NCBI RefSeq assembly: GCF_001590835.1
Contig: NZ_LTAQ01000002.1
Coordinates: 45,812 to 109,811 of the forward strand
Length of the DNA: 64,000 nt
Direction of reading: 5' to 3'
From: Bacillus gaemokensis
Lineage (GTDB): Bacteria > Bacillota > Bacilli > Bacillales > Bacillaceae_G
Position 1 is the first letter of the stretch; every line of letters starts with the position of its first letter. Shown one piece after another: positions 54,770 to 64,000 of this stretch. The notes beneath the pieces are model-generated. The model saw only the letters and a list, made by a program, of their open reading frames with translations. It did not search any database and was not told the DNA's origin. The position numbers were made by a program, and so were the translations under genes.

Positions 54770-54909
54770 AGAGGGACTTCACTCCCCGTGAATACTTAAA
54801 CCGTAAAAATTCATACGGGTAGCCTAATCACCTCACCCATAGAAATTTTCCATATAAAATACGGCGATAGAGCCCGTATGTGCAGGATAAATATATAGGA
54901 GGGGTTTTG

Positions 54910-55704
54910 ATGAGGAAGAAAATATTTACTGTTTTTGCAGCAATCACACTCTGTGCATCTTTTGTACTTGGAGCCTGTAGTAAGGAAAGTAGTACTGCCT
55001 CAACAAGTGGTGAAAAAGAATTTCGCTATGCGATGAGCGGCTTATATAAACCTTTTAATTTCAAAGAAAATGATGGGAAATTACAAGGGTTTGATGTCGA
55101 AATTGGTGAGGCTCTCGCAAAAAAAATGGGAATGAAGCCTGTACCAGTTACAAACCCTTGGGAAACGTTAATTCAAGGGTTAAAAGCGAAAAAATATGAT
55201 GTGATATTAGGTAGTATGGCTATTACAGAAGAGCGATTAAAAGCTGTTAACTTTTCAAAACCTTATTATCGATCTGGTGCACAAATTTTCGTAGCGAAAA
55301 AGAACAATTCCATTTCTTCAGAGGAAAATTTGAAAGGAAAAAAAATCGGTGTTGTAAAAGCAAGTACATTTAAAACGCTCATTGAAAAACATACGAACCA
55401 AATCACAGAATATGATAGTGATGTTACTGCACTTATGGATTTAGAGCCTGGACGTGTAGATGCAGTTATTACGGATCAAATGGTTGGACTTCGTATGATA
55501 AAAGAAGGTAAATCCAATATAAAAGAAGCTGGCAAGCCATTAAACCTTGATGAAATGGGGATTGCAATCCGCAAAGATGATAAAGAAATGGTAAAGAAAG
55601 TTAACAAAGCATTAGATGAAATTATTAAAGATGGCACATATGAAAAAATTAGTAAAAAGTGGTTTGGACGCAATATCCTTGGGGAAGAAGCAAAGACAAA
55701 ATAA
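54910..55704 (+). CDS. Polar amino acid-binding lipoprotein
   Basis: The 264-residue lipoprotein (signal MRKKIFTVFAAITLCASF, lipobox LGAC) has SBP_bac_3 signatures: FRYAMSGLYKPFNFKENDGKLQGFDVEIGEALAKKMG, LIQGLKAKKYDVILGSMAITEER, KKIGVVKASTF, VDAVITDQ and a final ISKKWFGRNIL. The ATG at 54910 follows TAGGAGGGG; an earlier ATG at 54880 is not supported. It captures the amino acid outside the cell. Confidence 0.92.
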   Translation: MRKKIFTVFAAITLCASFVLGACSKESSTASTSGEKEFRYAMSGLYKPFNFKENDGKLQGFDVEIGEALAKKMGMKPVPVTNPWETLIQGLKAKKYDVILGSMAITEERLKAVNFSKPYYRSGAQIFVAKKNNSISSEENLKGKKIGVVKASTFKTLIEKHTNQITEYDSDVTALMDLEPGRVDAVITDQMVGLRMIKEGKSNIKEAGKPLNLDEMGIAIRKDDKEMVKKVNKALDEIIKDGTYEKISKKWFGRNILGEEAKTK

Positions 55705-55774
55705 ATTAAGTTGCTTCTATTCATAAATAAAGATGGACTCCCTCCAAATGGCGATCCATTGTTTATCAATAAGC

Positions 55775-55802
55775 AATGCCCCACCTTAACCGTGGGGCAT
55801 TT
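55775..55802 (+). terminator. Hairpin inside the amino acid ABC operon
   Basis: AATGCCCCAC pairs with GTGGGGCATT around 8 bases, followed by a poor T tract (TGTATCTATTTTCC). Between the binding-protein and permease genes, it probably stabilises or partly terminates the upstream message so that binding protein exceeds permease. Confidence 0.6.
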
Positions 55803-55844
55803 GTATCTATTTTCCTAAATTCATTTTAATATGAGGTGACGCTA

Positions 55845-56537
55845 ATGATTGATATTTTCATATCTACTTATCCAACACTTCTAAAAGCTGTTGTTATGAC
55901 TTTACAGTTAACATTAACTTCTTTATTACTTGGTTCATTAATTGGACTCTTATTTGCCTTCTTTCGAATTTCCAATAACAAAATATTAAACAGCATTGCA
56001 AATGTATATATTGCCGTCATACGAGGGACGCCCCTTATCGTTCAAATTGCAATTTTGTATTTTGGTATTACATCTGTCATCGTCTTCACATCTTTTTGGG
56101 CAGGAGCAATTGCCCTTGCTATTCATAACGGTGCATACATTACAGAAATTTTCCGCGGTTCGATTCAATCTGTCGATCGTGGGCAATTAGAAGCTGCCCG
56201 GTCCCTAGGAATGTCTTATCCACTTGCCATGCGTCGCATTATTTTACCACAGGCATTCCGCCTTTCTATTCCCCCGCTGGGCAATCAATTCATTATCGGA
56301 TTAAAGGATTCTTCACTAGTTGCATATGTCGGGATGCCAGAATTATGGGGCTCAGGTTTATCAATAGCTGCTGGTAATTTTCAACAATTAGACACATATA
56401 TTGTTGTCGGAATTTACTACCTTGCACTTGTACTCTTATTTACTTATCTCGTAAACCGCTTAGAGAAAAAGCTCCAGCGGAAACAAAATAACTCTATGAA
56501 CACACATAAAGGAAAAGAAAAAGCAGTCTCCTTATAG
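55845..56537 (+). CDS. Polar amino acid ABC permease
   Basis: The 230-residue HisM/GlnP-type permease has about five spans and the EAA loop (SVDRGQLEAARSLGMSYPLAMRRIILPQAFRLSIPPLGNQFI). The ATG at 55845 follows GAGGTGA. Its stop (TAG) touches the remnant of another gene, which suggests that a deletion ended right at the operon end. Confidence 0.93.
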   Translation: MIDIFISTYPTLLKAVVMTLQLTLTSLLLGSLIGLLFAFFRISNNKILNSIANVYIAVIRGTPLIVQIAILYFGITSVIVFTSFWAGAIALAIHNGAYITEIFRGSIQSVDRGQLEAARSLGMSYPLAMRRIILPQAFRLSIPPLGNQFIIGLKDSSLVAYVGMPELWGSGLSIAAGNFQQLDTYIVVGIYYLALVLLFTYLVNRLEKKLQRKQNNSMNTHKGKEKAVSL

Positions 56538-57640
56538 GAGAAAATATAAAGCATTCGGTATGATTGCAATGCCATTTTACTTATTACTAGAATGGCTCGG
56601 TCCAATCATTGAAATATTTGGCTACCTGCTATTATTATATTATCTATTATTTGATGAAGTTTTCACCGAATATGTCTTATTACTTTTATCAGCAACGATG
56701 TTATACGGGTCATTTCTATCAGTTGGAGTCGTTTTATTAGAAGAATGGAGTATGAAAAAGCAAAATAGTATTAAAGATTTTACATTCCTACTCCTTTGGT
56801 CTTTAACTGAATCCTTTTGGTATAGGCCACTTACTGTGTGGTTCCGTTTTTTTAGGGCTTTTCCAAAGCCTATTCCGCATAAAAGGCTGGGGGAAAATGA
56901 AGCGAAAATCACTCGAACTTCAATCTTCAGAACGTTTTTGGTGGCTTCGTAGAATCACTTTTCACTTCATTATACTTGCTGTTATTTTGGGAATTGATGC
57001 CACAAAACACAGATTACAACCAACACTTGTAAATGACTCTACAACTTCTGTAAGCTATGGACTCAAGGCCGATCGAAATAAGCAAAACATTCAGCACTTC
57101 AGCGGAAATAAATGGGAAGACTGGACAATAAAAGGTGTAAACCTTGGTATGGCAAAACCAGGTGCATTCCCTGGTAACGCGGCCATTACCAAAGCAGAAT
57201 ATAAACAGTGGTTGAAGCAAATTACACTACCTCTTACAGGAGAACAGTTACCTTTTGAAAAGTTTACTGTTGGAGCACTAACTGCCGGAAATAGTAATCC
57301 AAGTAGCAAAGATTATAATTCACTTGCAGACTTTTCTACTCCATCCAAAGAAACGATTGAAATTCGAATTCCTTGGATGGTATTAAACGCCAAAGCTCCA
57401 AATATAAAAGAGTTTATTGGAGATATTTATACTACTGAAGAAACGGATGGCTTAAATAGTAAGCATACAATCGATAACATTGGCTTCACGGTTCAAATTG
57501 GGGACAAAAATATAACAACCGCCTCAGATGGCGAATATGCTACGTATGACTATAAAAAATGGAGAGATGTCGTCCAATATACGTCCAGACTCAAAAAAAG
57601 TTACTATTACATGCAAAAAACATATCAGAATACAAAATAA
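56538..57640 (+). pseudogene. Remnant of a large glycosyltransferase-2/glycosidase-like fusion gene
   Basis: Immediately after the permease stop the sequence encodes RRKYKAFGMIAMPFYLLLEW and several more membrane spans of a GT2 enzyme C-terminus (FWYRPLTVWFRF). A run of seven T at 56847-56853 shifts the frame; removing one T restores LGLFQSLFRIKGWGKMKRKS, in frame with the ORF at 56897-57640. That ORF holds a span (RITFHFIILAVILGIDA), then VNLGMAKPGAFPGNAAITK, the start of a glycosidase-like domain, and jumps to what looks like its C-terminus (EIRIPWMVLNAKAP, IDNIGFTVQIGD). So the 5' end is missing, a frameshift is present and an internal in-frame deletion is likely. Non-functional remnant. 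Confidence 0.65.
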
Positions 57641-57641
57641 T

Positions 57642-57675
57642 AAAAGCAAGCTACCTCCAAAGTAGCTTGCTTTTA
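57642..57675. terminator. Bidirectional terminator
   Basis: AAAAGCAAGCTAC pairs with GTAGCTTGCTTTT, at the end of the remnant and 39 bases from the desaturase stop. Confidence 0.88.
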
Positions 57676-57713
57676 TATTTATTATTGAAGATTTCAAAAT
57701 AATTCATCTGAAA

Positions 57714-58799
57714 TCAAGGATTTACTTTTTTGACAGTTTCCTGTTTTTCTATATGTTCCTCACGATATGAGATATTCTCAGGGTCTAATCCATTTCCTAA
57801 AGAACCATAAAAATGTTCCTTATGCGGATCAACTAATTCACTACCTTGATAATACACACGAGGTGTATTCCAAAGTGCTGCTAATGCTTTTGTCATTGGC
57901 ATTTCATGATAACGCTCCGGCCACATTTCTTTAATTTTCTCTTTTACTAACGGGTAATATTTTGAACTCATAGCAGGGAACAAATGATGTTCTGTATGAT
58001 ATGAGAAATTGAAATGCAAAGCATCAACCCAGCGCGGCACCGTTACAGACAAACAGTTCGCTAACGGATCATTAACAGGAACGATTGGATTTAAGCGATG
58101 ATTTGTTGCAATATAAGCCATTACAATAAAGTTTGCAATTAATAATGGAATGATATAAGCAAAAATCCATTTCGTAGGACCCATAATAAATAATAAGCTA
58201 ATCCACACTGTCCATGGCAAAAGAAGCTGAAGCCATACAGATTTCTGATTCGATGACTTAAATTCTTTTATAAAATGAAAGAACATACGTGTTGAATGTA
58301 ATGTAAATTGAATTGTTAACGACAGAAAACTAAAGAAAGAACGTACATGTAATGGGAGATGATACACCCAGCTTAAGAACTTACTTTTCTTTAACTTTTC
58401 AAGCGTTGGCCATGCATCCGGGTCATTCTCTTCATGCTGCGTATGCACATGATGAGTAGCATTATGCCACTTTCTCCATAATTTCGGCCCTGTAGACAAT
58501 GGCATAAATGCAATCGCTCCTAAAAAGTCGCGAAGCCAAGCCTTTCTTACAACCGTCCCATGCAAAATCTCATGCCCCAAAAATCCAAGTGATGCAAAAC
58601 ATAATCCGAGAACAATTGCAATCCCAAGATTTGCCCACACATTCAAGTCGAATACACCTATTGTTACTAATCCAGCTACCGCCACAAGTAAATAAGCCAG
58701 TCCACCAAATAAACGAGTTGGCACTGGTTTAAATGCTTTTTTTGGCAAATGTGGCGATACACGTGCTGCATACCATCCAAACGTATGAAGCTCCTTCAT
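57714..58799 (-). CDS. Membrane fatty acid desaturase
   Basis: The 361-residue di-iron desaturase has about four to six spans and three His boxes: GHEILHG, WHNATHH and NFSYHTEHHLFP. It introduces a double bond into membrane lipid acyl chains using ferredoxin-type electron donors. AAAGGGG precedes the ATG. No DesK/DesR pair is adjacent. Position of the double bond cannot be told. Confidence 0.9.
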   Translation of the reverse strand: MKELHTFGWYAARVSPHLPKKAFKPVPTRLFGGLAYLLVAVAGLVTIGVFDLNVWANLGIAIVLGLCFASLGFLGHEILHGTVVRKAWLRDFLGAIAFMPLSTGPKLWRKWHNATHHVHTQHEENDPDAWPTLEKLKKSKFLSWVYHLPLHVRSFFSFLSLTIQFTLHSTRMFFHFIKEFKSSNQKSVWLQLLLPWTVWISLLFIMGPTKWIFAYIIPLLIANFIVMAYIATNHRLNPIVPVNDPLANCLSVTVPRWVDALHFNFSYHTEHHLFPAMSSKYYPLVKEKIKEMWPERYHEMPMTKALAALWNTPRVYYQGSELVDPHKEHFYGSLGNGLDPENISYREEHIEKQETVKKVNP

Positions 58800-59400
58800 C
58801 CTTTTGCCCCTTTCTTATGCTGCGCTTACGCAACTTGCATAAATCCATTCTTGTTTCCAGATTGATATTACTAAGCACTTCTAAAAAGCATTTATTATAA
58901 GTAAAAACATACTCACTCTATCGTCACTTATTTTCGCTTTTATTATTAATGAAAAACATTTCTCTTTTTACTCTTTATCAACCTTTCCACATGATGAATC
59001 ATATCAATAGACTTTCCTTATTGTCAACAACTTTTATGACCTAGTAATAAAATGTGGTTATATTTTTATAACAATACCTTATTTCACCAAAAGAAAAACA
59101 TACATTTTATAAGGTTTTATCCATTATATATATAAATACTTTGACATAATATTAGTCTCCCTATCATCCAGAATAACTTATATATGAATAAAAATAATTT
59201 ATCTTAATATTGGTCTTCTATAAAAATATCCTTTTCATAAAACAAAACAAATAATTATACCGAAATATTAATTCGTTTTATATCTTCCCTCAGATTTTCA
59301 CACACTATACTGCTCTCTTCATTTAAAAATAATCTACATGAATTTTAAATAAATTGGAAAAGTTAAGAGGAAAATTATTCTAAATTAGGAGGGCTACACG
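58800..59400. other. 600-base AT-rich intergenic region
   Basis: Divergent promoter region between the desaturase and the FAD/Rieske gene. I see no ORF with a ribosome binding site, no palindrome longer than a few bases and no riboswitch signature. GGAGGG lies before the gene at 59401. Confidence 0.4.
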
Positions 59401-60927
59401 ATGAAAAATCATTCATTCCCTAAATTTCCAAAACCCTACTGGATCGAATCCACTTCACTCCCAAATTTTCCCAATCTATCTGAAAATATAAAAACAGAAG
59501 TTATCATTATTGGTGCTGGCATTACGGGTATTACAACTGCTTATTTACTTGCTAAAGAGGGAATGAAAGTTGTTTTAATCGATTCTGGAAATATTTTAAA
59601 TGGAACAACCGGACACACGACTGCAAAGATCACTGCACAGCACGACCTCATTTACGATGAACTAATCAATCATTTTGGAATGGAGCAAGCACATCTATAC
59701 TATGAGGCAAATGCAAAAGCCTTACAATTTATAAAAGAAACAGTCCAAACACACAATATTGATTGTGACTTTACTGAGGAAGATGCCTACTTATATACAA
59801 CTTGCAATGATGGATTACGAAAATTAACAAAAGAATATGAAGCTTATAAGAAGCTAAATATTCCTTGTGACTACACCCAATCCATCCCACTTCCTATCTC
59901 AGTTCAAGCAGCACTTATTATGAAAAACCAAGCTCAGTTCCACCCTCTTCGTTATTTAAAAAAACTTGTTGAACAATTTATCGAGATGGGCGGCACAATC
60001 TACGAGCAGACAACTGCAATTGATGTAGAAAAAGGATTCTACCCACAAGTGATTACAAAAGAGGGACATCGCATCACATGTGGATATATTGTCTCTTGTT
60101 CCCATTTCCCGTTTTATGATGCAAATAGCTTTTTCTTCGCAAGACTGTATGCAGAACGCTCCTATGTTCTTGCAATAAAAGCAAAAAAGGATTATCCCGG
60201 AGGCATGTATTTAAGTATTGATGATCCTAAACGTTCCTTACGATATACAACAATAAATGAAGAAAAATTCATTCTTATTGGTGGTGAAAGTCATAAAACC
60301 GGACAGGGAATCAATACGATGCTTCATTATGAGGCGCTACATTCCTTTGCCGAAGAAACATTTGGAATAGATGAGATTCCTTATAGATGGTCAGCACAGG
60401 ACTTAATCACTTTAGATAAAATTCCTTACATTGGACACATCAATGAAAGAAATCCAAACATATTCGTTGCAACTGGATATCGTAAATGGGGAATGACAAC
60501 TGGAACTGCCGCGGCACAGCTCCTAACTGCATCTATTACAAAAATGAATAGTCCTTATAAAGAGCTATTTGCCCCATCACGATTCCATGCCGATCCAGAT
60601 GTGAAAACATTTGTTTCTCAAAACCTAGATGTGGCAAAGCATCTAATTGAAGGAAAACTAGAATTTGCCCTTCGTAAACCTGAAGAACTTGAAAATGGAG
60701 AAGGTGCTGTTGTAAGAGTTCATGGTAAACGAGCAGGTGCGTATAAAGATGATGAAGGAAAACTGCATATTGTCGATACAACTTGTACGCACCTTGGTTG
60801 TGAAGTTGAATGGAACAACGGTGATTGTACATGGGATTGTCCTTGCCATGGATCACGCTTTTCAATTGAGGGGGATGTAATTGAAGGGCCGGCGAATGAG
60901 CCTTTGAAGCGGGTTGACGGAGAATAG
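59401..60927 (+). CDS. FAD-dependent oxidoreductase with C-terminal Rieske domain, YhfW-like
   Basis: The 508-residue protein has a DAO-type FAD domain (VIIIGAGITGITTAYLLAKEG about residues 33-53; YIGHINERNPNIFVATGYRKWGMTTGTAAAQLL) and a Rieske [2Fe-2S] domain with CTHLGCEVEW and CPCHGSRF ligands (two Cys, two His). Domain order and size match B. subtilis YhfW. The redox partner is unknown. Monocistronic, with a terminator. Confidence 0.93.
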   Translation: MKNHSFPKFPKPYWIESTSLPNFPNLSENIKTEVIIIGAGITGITTAYLLAKEGMKVVLIDSGNILNGTTGHTTAKITAQHDLIYDELINHFGMEQAHLYYEANAKALQFIKETVQTHNIDCDFTEEDAYLYTTCNDGLRKLTKEYEAYKKLNIPCDYTQSIPLPISVQAALIMKNQAQFHPLRYLKKLVEQFIEMGGTIYEQTTAIDVEKGFYPQVITKEGHRITCGYIVSCSHFPFYDANSFFFARLYAERSYVLAIKAKKDYPGGMYLSIDDPKRSLRYTTINEEKFILIGGESHKTGQGINTMLHYEALHSFAEETFGIDEIPYRWSAQDLITLDKIPYIGHINERNPNIFVATGYRKWGMTTGTAAAQLLTASITKMNSPYKELFAPSRFHADPDVKTFVSQNLDVAKHLIEGKLEFALRKPEELENGEGAVVRVHGKRAGAYKDDEGKLHIVDTTCTHLGCEVEWNNGDCTWDCPCHGSRFSIEGDVIEGPANEPLKRVDGE

Positions 60928-60944
60928 TATCCTGTAAACTAAAA

Positions 60945-60987
60945 TTGACTAATACAAAACGATATTTCTTTTTGTATTAGTCAATTT
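60945..60987 (+). terminator. Rho-independent terminator
   Basis: TTGACTAATACAAAA pairs with TTTTGTATTAGTCAA around 10 bases, with TTTATT following. Confidence 0.82.
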
Positions 60988-61093
60988 ATTATGAACATCC
61001 TCTTATGTAAGCAACGATAAAATTCGACAATAGAAGGAAAATCTTAATATTCAACCAAATAATACATTAATCTACTAAAAAGAGGTGTATATT

Positions 61094-62404
61094 ATGCAAT
61101 TATCTTCTCCACCTCATCCAGAATCTACAAAAACAACTTTTTCAAGCTCCATTACAAAACTAGTGGTTCTCATCTGCTGGCTTGCTATTCTAGCTGACGG
61201 CTACGACTTAGGTATTTATGGTGCAGTTTTGCCAACACTTCTAGAAGATAAAAGCTGGGCATTATCACCTGCCCAAGCTGGAACAATCGCTAGCTACGCT
61301 CTATTCGGCATGTTTATTGGCGCTATTTTTGTCGGAACTATCACAGATTTTATCGGTAGAAAATGGACATTGGTATTTTGTTTAGCCCTTTTTTCTATCA
61401 CAATGGGCCTTGCTGCAATCGCTTCATCACCCGAACTGTTTGGTCTATTTCGTTTTATCGGTGGTATTGGCCTAGGAGGTGTTATTCCAACCGCCTCCGC
61501 ACTCACGGTTGAATACTCACCTAAAAAACGGCAATCTTTCATTTATGCACTTATGTTTACTGGCTATCCATTAGGAATTGTATTAGGAGCTATTTTATCC
61601 ATGTTTATGCTACAAGAGTTTGGCTGGAGATTCATGTTTGGTATTGGAGTGGTTCCATTACTCCTCATCCCTTTTATCATTCGTTACCTGCCTGAATCTA
61701 TTCAGTTCTTACTTTCTCGCAATCGCCGAGAAGAAGCAGAGAAAATCAGTAAACGCTTCCAAATTCAATTACCTACAAAACAAACAAATTCACATTCTTC
61801 TACAAGCAAAAAACGAAGCGGATTTTTCACGTTATTCTCAAAGAAATACATAACAGCTACACTACTCTTTTGGATCACTTATATAATGGGCATGTTTCTT
61901 ATTTATGGACTAAACACATGGTTGCCACAAATGATGCGTCAAGCAGGCTATCCTCTCGGTTCTAGCTTATCCTTCTTACTGATGCTGAACATAACAGCTG
62001 CGATTGGTGCATTATTTGCCGGAGCTATCGCTGATCGCATCGGGGCTAAAATCGTTATTGGTATCTCTTATCTCATGGCAGCTATCTGTATTGGCTTACT
62101 AACAATACAACCTTCTATTTCTATCATTTATCTTTTAATTGGACTCGCTGGAATTGGCTCAGTTGGTATTACCCAAATATTAAATGCATATGTAACACAA
62201 TACTTCCCGTCGCACGTTCGCGCTACCTCCTTAGGCTGGGGACTCGGTCTTGGACGGATTGGTGCAATTGCCGGCCCAATTATCATTGGCATCTTAATGA
62301 CGCTCCAGTATGATCAAGTGTGGAACTTTTACTTATTTGCATTAGCAGGTCTAATCGCAGCCATCGCTGTCTTCTTTATTCCTAACCAAGATCAAGCGGA
62401 TTAA
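61094..62404 (+). CDS. MFS transporter, aromatic acid:H+ symporter family
   Basis: The 436-residue protein has 12 spans. AAHS signatures: the first-helix DGYDLGIYG (DGxD motif), GTITDFIGRKWTL (motif A), FRFIGGIGLGGVIPTASALTVEYSPKKRQ and a C-terminal AIADRIGAKIV. This family (PcaK, BenK) imports aromatic acids. The ATG at 61094 follows AGAGGTG; the GTG at 61085 overlaps the ribosome binding site. No aromatic degradation genes in view. Confidence 0.88.
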   Translation: MQLSSPPHPESTKTTFSSSITKLVVLICWLAILADGYDLGIYGAVLPTLLEDKSWALSPAQAGTIASYALFGMFIGAIFVGTITDFIGRKWTLVFCLALFSITMGLAAIASSPELFGLFRFIGGIGLGGVIPTASALTVEYSPKKRQSFIYALMFTGYPLGIVLGAILSMFMLQEFGWRFMFGIGVVPLLLIPFIIRYLPESIQFLLSRNRREEAEKISKRFQIQLPTKQTNSHSSTSKKRSGFFTLFSKKYITATLLFWITYIMGMFLIYGLNTWLPQMMRQAGYPLGSSLSFLLMLNITAAIGALFAGAIADRIGAKIVIGISYLMAAICIGLLTIQPSISIIYLLIGLAGIGSVGITQILNAYVTQYFPSHVRATSLGWGLGLGRIGAIAGPIIIGILMTLQYDQVWNFYLFALAGLIAAIAVFFIPNQDQAD

Positions 62405-62405
62405 A

Positions 62406-62447
62406 GTGAAAGGAGCATCAAACTATTGATGCTCCTTTCACTTTCTT
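62406..62447. terminator. Bidirectional terminator
   Basis: GTGAAAGGAGCATCAA pairs with TTGATGCTCCTTTCAC around a 4-base loop. It overlaps the stop codon of the minus-strand gene at 62438. Confidence 0.85.
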
Positions 62448-63205
62448 TCAAACAACATATCGCGAAACAAAACATTCAACTTCTCAATGTCTATCCCTAT
62501 TCCTTTTTCAATTCCCTTTACATATTCTTGATAGTACGTTATCTGCTCCTCTAAAAATTGATTTAATACCTCTATCCTCGGGCCAGCATCTAACTCGATA
62601 CCAGCTTTTTTCTTTATTAGCAGTAGTCTAATTTCCTCTAAAATCTCGCTCTTTAAAGATAACGCCTTAACCAACTTTTCAAATTCGACAGGTGGTAGTG
62701 TCCCTTTTTCTTCTAACCATTTGCATGCTAAAATAGGGCGTAATACATAGAAATACTTTTTCAGCTTTACACGCTCTCCCTGTAAAAATTCACGGTAGTT
62801 TTTTGAAGCCATATGTAAGTAGTGGTAAATCGTTGCTTTAGGGTCAAAATCTTTTTCACTCATTTCCTGTAGGAGTTCTGGAAATTCTGAGTTCTTAGAA
62901 TACACAATTGGCGAACGAACCCATTCTAATAAGGCTGGATTGGATTTTGCGAATAACTGCAGTGCTTTTCTAATATCCCATCCACTTATATCTAAATCAT
63001 CATTAATTGGATATTCAATGACATCACGCTTCTCATTAATAGATAAATACCAATCTAATGAATGAACATATACAAACCTAACATCATAATCACTGTCTTT
63101 TGACGGGAATCCCCATGCACGACTTCCTGATTCCACTGCAAATAAAATTTTCACATCATTCTCTTTCTCGATTCTCTCTAATTCGACTTGAATTTTGTCT
63201 CTCAT
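62438..63205 (-). CDS. ycgL: RlaP-type nucleotidyltransferase, YcgL-like
   Basis: The 255-residue protein has a DNA-polymerase-beta-like core: VESGSRAWGFPSKDSDYDVRFVYVH with the GS and DxD motifs, and a helical rest (ALLEWVRSPIVYS, YLHMASKNYREFLQGE, KKYFYVLRPILACKWLEEKG). It belongs to the RNA-repair-associated nucleotidyltransferase family; the true substrate in bacilli is unknown. The ATG at 63205 follows GAGGGTGAT; upstream in-frame ATGs lack a ribosome binding site. Confidence 0.88.
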   Translation of the reverse strand: MRDKIQVELERIEKENDVKILFAVESGSRAWGFPSKDSDYDVRFVYVHSLDWYLSINEKRDVIEYPINDDLDISGWDIRKALQLFAKSNPALLEWVRSPIVYSKNSEFPELLQEMSEKDFDPKATIYHYLHMASKNYREFLQGERVKLKKYFYVLRPILACKWLEEKGTLPPVEFEKLVKALSLKSEILEEIRLLLIKKKAGIELDAGPRIEVLNQFLEEQITYYQEYVKGIEKGIGIDIEKLNVLFRDMLFERK

Positions 63206-63276
63206 ATGTATCACCCTCATTTTTTGATCATTTCCCTGGAAATTCGACAACTATGATAATAACTTTACTATATTCT

Positions 63277-63305
63277 AAAACAGCTGTCAGGATTCTCCCG
63301 ACAGC
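63277..63305 (-). terminator. Rho-independent terminator
   Basis: CTGTCxGGA pairs with TCCxGACAG; the minus strand continues TGTTTTAG after the 63324 stop. Confidence 0.6.
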
Positions 63306-63323
63306 CTAAAACATCTTCTATTT

Positions 63324-64000
63324 CTATTTCTGATTCTGAGCAACAATTGCTGCGATTCGCTCAAATTCTTTTTGGATTTCATTTTTATACGCATCTACTT
63401 TTGAAAAGTCCATAGCAGTAATATATATTCGCTCTAATTTATCTCGTACGGCTTTTGCTTTTGCTAAGAAAGACATCGCTTCATTCATCTTTGTTTTATA
63501 TTGAATCGAAACATCACGAATTTCTGTAGCATATTTTTCATCCGTTCCTGGAGCAACAATGAGATCATACATATCAATAATCTCATCACCTTCCCGACTT
63601 GGAAAATACTCATGCGGTGCGGTACTATCAAATATCGCAAAACCTAGCTCTCTCACAATAATCATATCGAGGCTATTTGGATCAAACCCACAATGATATA
63701 CCTCCACTTCAAATCCTTTTTCTTCTGCTGCCGCTGCTAACTTTTTTAACATTGTTGATTTTCCAGACCCCGGACGCCCTTTTATAAAATAACGATGCGG
63801 GATAGTCTCTGTTAAGTTTGGAACGAAATCTACCGCACCTTTTGGCGTCGCTGCCCCTAGAAAACGATGTTTTACAATTGCCTTTTTTCCCTTTTCATCT
63901 GCAAATAGTTTCTGTATGAGCTGGATAGTTAATTCATTTGCTTTTTGAAAATCAATATTATCAATATAAATTTTCTCCCAATCGTCATGTATCGCTAATG
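63324..64000 (-). CDS. P-loop ATP-binding protein, 5' part outside the window
   Basis: About 225 C-terminal codons. The frame is open to the edge, beginning near LAIHDDWEKIYIDN, with RFLGAATPKGAVDFVPNLTE and a Walker A, FIKGRPGSGKSTMLKKLA, then VEVYHCGFDPNSLDMII and a Glu/Lys-rich helical C-terminus. The pattern fits the PRK06851-like NTPase family with two nucleotide-binding halves; the first would lie outside. Function unknown. An internal ATG at 63752 is not a true start, because it falls after the P-loop. Confidence 0.75.
   Translation of the reverse strand, partial: LAIHDDWEKIYIDNIDFQKANELTIQLIQKLFADEKGKKAIVKHRFLGAATPKGAVDFVPNLTETIPHRYFIKGRPGSGKSTMLKKLAAAAEEKGFEVEVYHCGFDPNSLDMIIVRELGFAIFDSTAPHEYFPSREGDEIIDMYDLIVAPGTDEKYATEIRDVSIQYKTKMNEAMSFLAKAKAVRDKLERIYITAMDFSKVDAYKNEIQKEFERIAAIVAQNQK

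Noticed and set aside
54769-54909. Possible riboswitch between the ABC ATPase and binding-protein genes
   Set aside because: Only a short ATACGG/CCGTAT stem is visible, with no conserved aptamer blocks.
56897-57640. Independent hypothetical membrane protein
   Set aside because: Its frame joins the upstream glycosyltransferase fragment after removal of one T, and its domain shows an internal jump, so it is better read as part of one broken gene.
58800-59400. Hidden small gene or RNA in the long AT-rich gap
   Set aside because: No ribosome binding site with ORF, no GC-rich hairpin and no known RNA signature seen.

Overview
This is about 64 kb of chromosome from a low-GC Firmicute, almost certainly a member of the Bacillus cereus group (cereus/thuringiensis/anthracis cluster). 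The evidence is protein content: a 674-residue GH18-FnIII-CBM2 chitinase, a BcpA/BcpB/sortase D pilus locus, a YclNOPQ-type petrobactin-class siderophore importer, an ArcR-linked arginine deiminase operon, an LPNTA-type sortase substrate and a second, short ProRS under a T-box. No rRNA, tRNA, insertion sequence, phage or CRISPR array was seen. These assignments come from reading the sequence, not from a database search.

Layout. 1-10 kb: SH3b exported protein (cut by the left edge), LPNTA surface protein, T-box-controlled proS2, a phosphodiesterase, two MFS exporters, an XRE/membrane-protein pair with a visible promoter and operator, a TetR/MFS pair with duplicated operators, and small membrane genes. 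10-15 kb: chitinase, decayed remnants, and an ABC-F ATPase behind what looks like a ribosome-mediated attenuator. 15-23 kb: two TPP-riboswitch transcription units, one for pyrimidine-precursor uptake (ykoF-like, thiXYZ) and one for thiazole salvage and coupling (thiM-thiE), separated by dcu and ilvA. 23-30 kb: siderophore ABC importer with Fur-box-like sites, and topB. 30-38 kb: a giant YhgE/Pip membrane protein and a cre-flanked maltose locus (malP with a phosphatase-fold gene, and malL). 38-45 kb: argR-arcA-arcB-arcD-arcC and arcR, a complete arginine fermentation module. 45-52 kb: bcpB-bcpA-srtD, preceded by a c-di-GMP-I riboswitch with its own terminator. 52-58 kb: a decayed BBE oxidoreductase, a polar amino acid ABC importer, and the wreck of a large glycosyltransferase/glycosidase fusion gene. 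58-64 kb: fatty acid desaturase, FAD/Rieske oxidoreductase, AAHS transporter, RlaP-type nucleotidyltransferase and a P-loop protein cut by the right edge.

The most interesting signals are regulatory RNAs. The c-di-GMP-I aptamer in the leader of the pilus operon would make surface appendages respond directly to the second messenger. The ABC-F leader (12-codon ORF with a strong ribosome binding site, then two mutually exclusive terminator hairpins) suggests antibiotic-inducible expression. Also notable are three copies of an 18-bp palindrome, several gene remnants (thioredoxin, MetI-like permease, BBE oxidoreductase, glycosyltransferase fusion), and a maltose PTS gene coupled to an endonuclease/exonuclease/phosphatase-fold protein.
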